A stretch of 64,000 bases of DNA from Eriocheir sinensis (lineage: Eukaryota; Arthropoda; Malacostraca; Decapoda; Varunidae), in NCBI RefSeq assembly GCF_024679095.1, contig NC_066562.1:3663132-3727131 (forward strand), in the 5' to 3' direction. The position numbers were made by a program, and so were the translations under genes. The notes below the pieces were generated by a model. It made no database searches. It had not been told where the DNA came from and saw nothing but the letters and a program-made list of their open reading frames with translations. This document shows, piece after piece, positions 57,449 through 64,000 of the stretch. Position 1 is the first letter of the stretch. Each line of letters opens with the position of its first letter.

Positions 57449-57750
57449 TTGCGCCTCCGTGGATCAGTGGTCAGCGTGCCTTACTACGAATCGGCGGGTC
57501 CAGGTTCTAGTCCCGGCCCGGAGAGTTGTTGTGTCCTGTTCATCCTCCCTTGTGATTTTGTCAATAAATGGGTACCTGAGGACACCTGGGAAGGGTACAC
57601 TGTGGTAACCCGGATGTCACACCGGCTTTGAGTCCCCGGCAAAAGGAGTTCTTACACATCTCAAGCTCAAGGGCCAATGCGACGGAGATGAACTCTAAGG
57701 CCACGCGTAGCTATGGCATATGCCGACAACATTACTTTTACCTTTATAGA
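57449..57750 (+). mobile_element. tRNA-derived SINE
   Basis: The head GCGCCTCCGTGGATCAGTGG holds an A-box-like TGGATCAGTGG (57460-57470), and GGTTCTAGTCC (57503-57513) is a near-perfect Pol III B box. Their spacing of about 33 bp is tRNA-like. A body of about 200 bp follows (ACCTGAGGACACCTGGGAAG, GAGTTCTTACACATCTCAAG) and ends ACTTTTACCTTTATAG. The order head-body-tail is that of a SINE, which needs a partner LINE. The 60-codon frame inside is not a gene. Confidence 0.8.
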
Positions 57751-57920
57751 TACAGACAAACGGACACTGACTAGAGTAAAAATAAAGAAAAAAGAAACCA
57801 AAAAATCAGACAGAATGGTAGACGGAAGGAAAGAAAATAGAAAGAATGAAATGTAGCAATTGATAGAAAGACAGACGAACACATCAATAGACAGAAAGAA
57901 AGATAGGAACAAATATGAAG
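57751..57920. other. A-rich spacer with AGACAGA words
   Basis: GATAGAAAGACAGACGAACA-type sequence. No gene is seen. Confidence 0.6.
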
Positions 57921-57921
57921 C

Positions 57922-57922
<1 letters not shown>

Positions 57923-57995
<73 letters not shown>
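57923..57995 (+). repeat. (GA)n microsatellite
   Basis: About 36 uninterrupted GA units. Confidence 0.98.
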
Positions 57996-57998
<3 letters not shown>

Positions 57999-58261
57999 CG
58001 ACAAACAGGCAGAGAGAAAATGAGAAACACACCCACACCCACCCACCCAAAAAAAGACAAATATAAGTTAGCATAATGATAAACACACATCCCCACACAT
58101 CCCCCCACCCCGCTGACCCCCCCCCCCCTTCCCCCCCACCTCCCCCCACACACAGAGAGATACACATTGCAATCCTAAACTTGCCTCCACCATAATAGCG
58201 AGCCACCATCACCACCACCACCACCACTGCCCCCCCTCCACCTTCCTCCACCTCCCTCCAC
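57996..58261. repeat. C-rich and (CAC)n spacer
   Basis: CACCCACCC and CCCCCCCCTTCCCCCC runs, then (CCA)n at about 58202-58228. No gene is seen. Confidence 0.75.
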
Positions 58262-58398
58262 CCCCCTCCGCAGTAACTTTCATTTTCATTACAAATCCGC
58301 GCAAACTTGAGGCAACAAAATGAATACCAGTCCAGGAAAACAGTTGTGCGCCTCGTCAGTAATTTCCCCCAGGTGCGTAATCAAGTTAGGCAGGTGTG
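58262..58398. other. Ordinary-complexity island
   Basis: CATTTTCATTACAAATCCGC, AAATGAATACCAG, CAGTAATTTCCCCCAGGTGC and GGCAGGTGTG lie in non-repetitive DNA between C-rich and (AGG)n tracts. Candidate regulatory sequence only by analogy. Confidence 0.3.
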
Positions 58399-58905
58399 TG
58401 TGGGAGGAGGAGGAGGAGGAGGAGGAGGAGGAGGAGGTGATGGTGAGGGTGGTGGTAGTTGTAATGAAGAGTAGGATGAGGCTGAGAAGAAGAGGAAAGA
58501 GGAGGAGGAGGAGGAGTATAAGGCTGACGAGGCAAAGATGATGAATGAAGGAGAAGAAAGGAAACGACATGGAGACGGAGGAGGAGGAAAAGAAGGAGGA
58601 GGAGGAGGAGGAGGAAAAGAAGGAGGAGGAGGAGGAGGAAAAGAAGGAGGAGGAGGAGGAGGAAGATAAGGATGACGAGGCAGAGATGATGAATAAAGGA
58701 GAAGAAAATGAAAGAAAAGGAGGTGGAGAAGGAGGAGGAGGAGGAGGACAAAGGAGGGAAAGAAGATGGTAGAAAAGAATGGATAGAAGATAAAGAGGAG
58801 GTAGCAGAGGAGGAGGAAGAGGCGGAGGAGGAGAAGGAGGAGGAGGAGGAGGATGTGGAGAAGGAAAATGAGGAAAAGGAGAATTATGAGGAGTGTCTTT
58901 ATATC
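58399..58905. repeat. (AGG)n-rich block with tandem phrases
   Basis: Long GGA/AAG runs. GATGACGAGGCAGAGATGAT and its relative GCTGACGAGGCAAAGATGAT recur about 160 bp apart. The Glu/Lys frames are not considered genes. Confidence 0.87.
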
Positions 58906-58917
58906 AATTATGCTTAA

Positions 58918-58920
<3 letters not shown>

Positions 58921-58965
<45 letters not shown>
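58921..58965 (+). repeat. (CT)n microsatellite
   Basis: About 22 CT units. Confidence 0.97.
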
Positions 58966-58972
<7 letters not shown>

Positions 58973-59064
58973 AAAGGTAAAATAGCAATAACGCACAACA
59001 TTATTTCTCCCTTTCACCTCCCCCTCTCTCTCCTCCCCTCCTCCTCTCCCCATCTCTCCCCTTC

Positions 59065-59130
59065 CTCCCCGCGGGGCGACGGGGCATATAAACCTTTGTA
59101 AATTGCCATAATCACAGGTAATGTTTTGGG
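59065..59130. other. Short ordinary island
   Basis: GCGGGGCGACGGGGCATATA, AACCTTTGTAAATTGCCATA and ATCACAGGTAATG between C/T and G/A blocks. A TATA-like word follows a GC-rich stretch, but no gene follows on either side. Confidence 0.25.
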
Positions 59131-59515
59131 GAGGAAAGGGGAGGGGAGGGGGAGGGGGGAGGGGAGGGATGGGTAGGTAAAAAGGGAGGGGGAGGGGAGG
59201 GAAGGGACAATTCTCTAAACTTTCCCCGAAGGGGGAGTGAGGAGGGGGAGGGGAAGGGGGTGGGTGAAGGGAGGAAGAGGGAAGAGACAGATAAGGGGAA
59301 GAGAGAAGGGAAGAAGAGGGGAGAGGTGGAGGAAGGGTAGAGAGAAGGGAGGAATGGGGAAGAGGTGGAGCAGGGGAAGGAAGAAGGGAGGAAAGGGGGG
59401 AGAGGAAGAGTAGGGGTAAAGGGAAGGGAAAAAAGGGTAAGGGAAAGATAGGGAGAAGATAGGAAAGAAGGAGAAGTAGAGTTATTAGAAGATAAACAAG
59501 AGGAAAAATTAAAAA
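59131..59515. repeat. G-rich purine block
   Basis: GGGGAGGGG-type sequence, potentially G-quadruplex forming, becoming A-richer after 59440. No gene is seen. Confidence 0.87.
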
Positions 59516-59520
59516 AAAAT

Positions 59521-59522
<2 letters not shown>

Positions 59523-59607
<85 letters not shown>
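59523..59607 (+). repeat. (GA)n microsatellite
   Basis: About 42 uninterrupted GA units. Confidence 0.98.
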
Positions 59608-59610
<3 letters not shown>

Positions 59611-59697
59611 GCGATGGAGATTTAGGCAAGTTATTTTAATACATTCATTAGTTTCTTGAGACTCGGAGGAGAAATTCTGGTTAGATTCAGACTAAGA

Positions 59698-59829
<132 letters not shown>

Positions 59830-59893
59830 TGTTTGTTAGTCTTACGTAGTTCTTTGTTTATTGTGTATTTTCTCTCTTTCTGTCTCTTTGTTA

Positions 59894-60028
<135 letters not shown>

Positions 60029-60131
60029 AATTCATCTCTAAATTCGTTTGTTATTTTTCCTTTTTATTTCTTTTTACTTTTTTCATGTTTATTTGTTTGA
60101 ATTTCTGATTATTTCCTGCTCTATCTATTTT

Positions 60132-60133
<2 letters not shown>

Positions 60134-60188
<55 letters not shown>
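60134..60188 (+). repeat. (CT)n microsatellite
   Basis: About 26 CT units, followed by C/T-rich sequence to about 60310. Confidence 0.97.
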
Positions 60189-60191
<3 letters not shown>

Positions 60192-60334
60192 TTCTTCCAC
60201 ACTCCCTTCCCTTCTTCTTCCCCCTTCTTTCCTCCCTCCACTACCAAACTTTTCCTCTTCATTATTAAAGGCGTGGTGTCCGTTTTTCCTCCCTCCATAA
60301 GGCTTTCCTCCCTCCTTAGGTATAGAGAAGGCCA

Positions 60335-61245
60335 GCTGTGAGGATAGGTAAGGATAGGCAAGGAAAGGTAAGGCCAGGTGTGAGGATAGTTAAGGTTAGG
60401 TAAAGCCAGGTGTGAGGATAGGTAAGGAAAGGTAAGGCAAGGTGTATGGATAGGTAAGGATAGGTAAGGAAAGGTAGGGAAAGGTAAGGAAAGGTAAGGC
60501 CAGGGGTGAATATAGGTAAGGAGAGGTAAGGAAAGGTAAAGCCAGGTGTTAGGATAGGTAAGGATAGGTAAGGAAAGGTAAGGAAAGGTAAAGCCAGGTG
60601 TTAGGATAGGTAAGGAAAGGTAAAGCCAGGTGTTAGGATAGGTAAGGATAGGTAAGGAAAGGTAAGGCCAGGTGTGAGGATAGGTAAGGATAGGTAAGGA
60701 AAGGTAAAGCCAGGTGTTAGGATAGGTAAGGATAGGTAAGGAAAGGTAAAGCCAGGTGTGAGGAAAGGTAAGGATAGGTAAGGAAAGGTAAGGCAAGGTG
60801 TAAAGATAGGTAAGGAAAGGTAAGACGAGGTATGGGGATAGGTAAGGAAAGGTAAGGCCAGGTTAAGATAGGGATAGGTAAGGATAGGTAAGAAAAGATA
60901 AGGCCAGGTTAAGATAGGAATAGATAAGGGTAGGTAAGGAAAGGTAAAGCCAAATTAAGATAGGTAAACAGAAATAAAAATAGGTAAGGAAAAATTGGAA
61001 TAGAAAAAGACAGTTAAGATGATGATGTGAAAATAGTACAGAATATGATGGTAAGACAGACAGCTAGGTAGACAGGTAGACCGATAGATAGATAGATAGT
61101 CAGACCTAGGCACACAGACACACAGAAAAAGCTAGGGCTCGGAGAAGGCAGGGCTAGGTAAGGCTAAGTAAGGTAAGGTAAGGCCAGGTTAAGACAGGTA
61201 AGGCAAGGTAAGGATAGGTAGGGATAGGATGGCTGGGGAAGGTTT
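60335..61245 (+). repeat. Pentamer-phased AGGTA/AGGAA minisatellite
   Basis: The core is AGGTAAGGATAGGTAAGGAA, joined to AGGTAAAGCCAGGTGTTAGG. Most units keep a 5-bp phase (AGGTA, AGGAT, AGGTA, AGGAA, AGGTA, AAGCC, AGGTG, TTAGG), with GCCAGGTGT recurring every about 40-65 bp. After 60900 it decays into AGATA/AGACA words. The Pro/Tyr/Leu minus frame is an artefact. Confidence 0.92.
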
Positions 61246-62340
61246 AAAAGGGAAAATTGAAAGGTAAATGATAGAAGGAAGAAAATATAAAGAAAGATGA
61301 ACATAGAAAGAAACAGAGAAATAGATAAGGCAGACAGAGATAGATAGACATAAATAGAGAAAGAAATATAGACAGATAATTAGGAATATAGAAAATTAAA
61401 ATAGAAACAGAGGAAAAGATAGATACACAGAAAGTTATAGATGAATAGACAGATAGATAGGCAGAGAAAGAGACAAACACAGACTGACAAACATAGACAT
61501 AAAAGTTAATGATAGAAAGGAAAAGCGAGACGGATGAGGAAACAGCGAAGAAAAAATACGGGATAGAAAAGATTAAGGTAAAGCGAACAGGTATATTACA
61601 GGTAAAAATCATAAGGAAAGGTAATGATAGGTAAATGTGGAAGGTAACGTCAGGGAGGGAAGTTAGGCAATTAGGGAAGGTGAGAAAAGGTGCGACAAGG
61701 TAGAAATAGGTAAGGATATCTGCAAGGAAAGGTAAGGAAAGGCAAATACGAGCAAAGAAAAGTTAGGGCAAATAAAGCCAAACGAGGGAAGTTAGATAAT
61801 TAAGTTAGGTGTGCAAAGGTGAGAAAAATTGAAGATATGAAAGGGAAAGTAGGGATGGGTAGAGGTAGGCGAAGGGAAATTGGGGTAATTGAGATGGACG
61901 TGGACAGGTAAGGTAAGGTGGGGAAAGGTGAGTAAATTAATGGGGCCAAAGAAAAATGTGATAAAAAATACTCGATAAAAATGATAAAATAAATAATAAA
62001 TGATGGAAGTTAAGTGATAAGACGCAAATGATAAAAGAAAAAAAAGAAAACAGAAGTAAAAAAAAAAGAGAAAATAGGTAATAAAAAACGGAAGGAATCA
62101 CGAAAAAATCACGTTTGTCAATTACGAAATACACAAATAAATGAAATAACTCGTTTAACAATAAAAAAGCTGAGACAACATAATCGAATACACACACAAC
62201 CACAAATAAAGAAATCACACACAAAAAAGGAAACTAAATAAGACATTAAAAAGAAAAAAATAAGAAAAAATATATATAAATAAACAATGAAAGACGTGGA
62301 AAAAAATACACTCGAAAAATTATTTGATGAAGAGGGTAAA
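61246..62340. other. A-rich degenerate repeat stretch, no gene
   Basis: GATAGATAG and AGACAGAGAT words (61290-61500), then AGGTAAGG relatives (61615-61930), then A-rich sequence (61950-62330). Cys/Phe/Leu minus frames lack domains. Confidence 0.7.
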
Positions 62341-62392
62341 AGGAGAGGAGGAGGAGGAGGAGGAGGAGGAGGAGGACGAGGAGGAGGAGGGT
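62341..62392 (+). repeat. (AGG)n microsatellite
   Basis: About 16 units with one ACG interruption. Confidence 0.96.
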
Positions 62393-63105
62393 TAATAAGG
62401 CAGATGAAAGGAGGACCCAATTAACAGGTGAACATCAGGTGAAGGGTTGAAGAAGGGGGTGAATGAGGGGAGATGGGGAGGAGGGAGATTACGAATGGGG
62501 AGATAGAGGTGAGGGAGACTACGAGGGGGTGAGGAGGGAGAGAAAGGGAAGAAAGAGGATGTGAAAGGAGGATGAGGAGGAGAGAAGAAGGAAGAGGATA
62601 TGGAGGGGAAGGAAGGAGAAATGAGTGAGGAAGAGGAGGGGAGGAGAGGAAGGGGAGAAAGAGGATATGGGAGGAAGGAGAGAAGGAGAGAATGAGAAGG
62701 GGAGAGGAAGGTTATGGAGGGGAAGAAGGAAGGAGAAATGGGAAAGGAAAGAGAGAGATAAGGGGGAGTGGGGAGGAAGATGGTATGGAAGGAAGAAAGA
62801 TGAGGGGAGGAAGACTGAATAAAGATTGAATGGGAGTGAAAATAATGGGATGAATAGGGAATACGAGGAAGGGAGAAGAATGAAAGGGAGGAAGATATGG
62901 AAAGGAGGAAGAGAAGGATGTAGGGGGAGGAAAGCAATGTGTAGGGGAGAAAAGAAGGGGGTGAAGAAGGGGAGATAAAAAGGGAATGGGGGTGTAAGTG
63001 AAGGGGTGAATAGGGAATAGAAGAAAGGGGTGATGATTGAAAGGGGGATGTGCAGGAGAGAAAGACGAGGGTGAGGGAGATTGATTAAATGGGGAAGGGG
63101 TGAAA
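62393..63105. repeat. Purine-rich block
   Basis: An ordinary bit at 62393-62445 (AACAGGTGAACATCAGGTG), then GGGAGGAAGAGG-type sequence. No gene is seen. Confidence 0.85.
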
Positions 63106-63385
63106 TGGGGAAAGAAAGGGAGATAAAAGGGAGAAAGAAAGGGAGATGAAAGGGGGAAAGAAAGGGAGATGAAAGGGGGAAAGAGAGGGAGATGAAAGGG
63201 GGAAAGAGAGGGAGATGAAAGGGGGAAAGAGAGGGAGATGAAAGGGGGAAAGAAAGGGAGATGAAAGGGGGAAAGAAAGGGGGATGATAGGGGGAAAGAA
63301 AAGGGGAAAAGAAAGGGAGATGAAAGGGGAAAAGAAAGGGAGATAAAAGGGGGAAAGAAAGGGAGATGAAAGGGAAAAAGAGAGG
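63106..63385 (+). repeat. 23-bp minisatellite, about 12 copies
   Basis: Unit GGGAGATGAAAGGGGGAAAG plus AAA or AGA. The AAA/AGA choice and a few ATAAAAGG variants distinguish the copies. Confidence 0.94.
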
Positions 63386-63449
63386 GGTGTTTGAGGGGTG
63401 ATGGGGTATGAGGGGAAGGTGTTATCACGTGACTAATATACACACACAG

Positions 63450-63499
<50 letters not shown>
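63450..63499 (+). repeat. (CA)n microsatellite
   Basis: About 24 CA units. Confidence 0.97.
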
Positions 63500-63501
<2 letters not shown>

Positions 63502-63569
63502 ATCCTCCTCCTCCCCCCCTCTCCCCCCTTCAAGTATCACCACCCCACCCTCAGGCTCTCAAGGGCGGA

Positions 63570-64000
63570 AGTCAAGGGTGAGAGTGGAGTGAGAGGGAAG
63601 GGAGAGGAGAGAGGTGACGGAGAGGAAGGAAGAGGAGAGAGAGAGGGAGATGGAGAGGAAAAAAACGAGAGGTGAGAGGTGGAACGGAGAGGAGAGAGGT
63701 AAGAAAGAGTAGAGAATAAGAGAGATAGAGAGAAGAGAAAGGAGATGTGAGAAAGTGGGAAGAAGGAAGAGAGGAAAGAGAATGAGAGAAGAAAGAGATA
63801 GAAAGAGAGACAAGAGAGGAAACTGAGAGATAAATAAAGAGGGAGGGAGAGATGAGAATGGAGAATAGGGAAATACGAAAGAAATGAAAAAAGAAAAAAG
63901 AAAGATAAAAGGGAAAGAAGAGGAGAGAGGTAGAAGAGAAAAGAAAGAGGGAAGAAGGAAAAGAGAAATAAGAAAGAGAACGAAATAAGAAAGAGTAAAA
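63570..64000. repeat. Purine-rich block at window end
   Basis: GAGAGGAGAGAGG and AAGAAAGAG words to the end of the window. No gene is seen. Confidence 0.87.

Noticed and set aside
57449..57530. Functional tRNA gene
   Set aside because: A and B boxes are present but I could not pair an acceptor stem, and a SINE-type body follows.

Overview
This window reads as non-coding DNA from an arthropod nuclear genome, most likely a decapod crustacean (crab or shrimp). That is inferred from four things: extreme microsatellite density, long one-sided purine or pyrimidine blocks, a CCTAA/TTAGG-type pentamer tract (40054-40074), and decayed LINE and tRNA-SINE relics of kinds common in decapods. No bacterial operon, rRNA gene, CRISPR array or convincing host protein-coding gene is visible. 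Nearly every long open frame is a translated simple repeat (poly-Leu/Ser/Pro, His-Thr, Cys-Val, Arg-Glu). By eye, well over half of the window is simple or low-complexity DNA.

Layout. 0-13 kb: purine-rich and pyrimidine-rich blocks alternate, broken by (GT)n, (GA)n, (ATT)n and (CTA)n arrays. A 3'-end LINE stub lies at 1.8 kb, a two-copy 105-bp duplication at 10.3 kb, and a rare non-simple AT-rich stretch at 10.5-11.8 kb. 13.5-13.8 kb: an intact-looking non-autonomous hAT-type element with perfect terminal inverted repeats and an exact 8-bp target-site duplication. 14.6-16.7 kb: TG-rich tandem arrays with 103-bp and 42-bp units. 17-22.8 kb: microsatellites, another LINE stub and short ordinary-sequence islands. 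22.8-25.9 kb: the only substantial coding sequence, a minus-strand APE-endonuclease-type LINE. Its reverse transcriptase frame is open for 671 codons, but its endonuclease half is disabled by four in-frame stops and a frameshift. It is inserted in, or at the edge of, a 69-bp minisatellite that continues on its other side to 26.35 kb.

26-43 kb: further pyrimidine/purine blocks, 77-bp and about 130-bp tandem arrays, a (GT)n tract of about 300 bp, and long (GAA)n, (TTC)n, (TAG)n and (CT)n arrays. 43.3-45.5 kb: a graveyard of retroelement pieces (three 3'-anchored LINE stubs, an RTE-like RT fragment, a tRNA-like SINE head) followed by an exact 71-bp minisatellite. 45.6-48.7 kb: a minisatellite of about 3.15 kb built from 19/20-bp units. 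49.7-54.6 kb: purine and pyrimidine arrays with 110-bp, 41-bp and 132-bp tandem repeats, and several short islands rich in homeodomain-type AT cores. 55.6-57.4 kb: an ACTG-based tetranucleotide higher-order array of about 1.84 kb. 57.45-57.75 kb: a tRNA-derived SINE. 59.9-61.2 kb: (CTGT)n and a pentamer-phased AGGTA/AGGAA minisatellite. 63.1-63.4 kb: a 23-bp minisatellite.

The genes do not form a pathway. What the window mainly shows is retroelements and a DNA transposon landing in, and being fragmented among, expanding tandem repeats. The best candidates for host function are short, ordinary-complexity islands between repeats that carry clustered TAAT-type cores and E-box-like CAGGTG words. 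They could be cis-regulatory elements in an intron or gene desert. That is inference and needs cross-species alignment.
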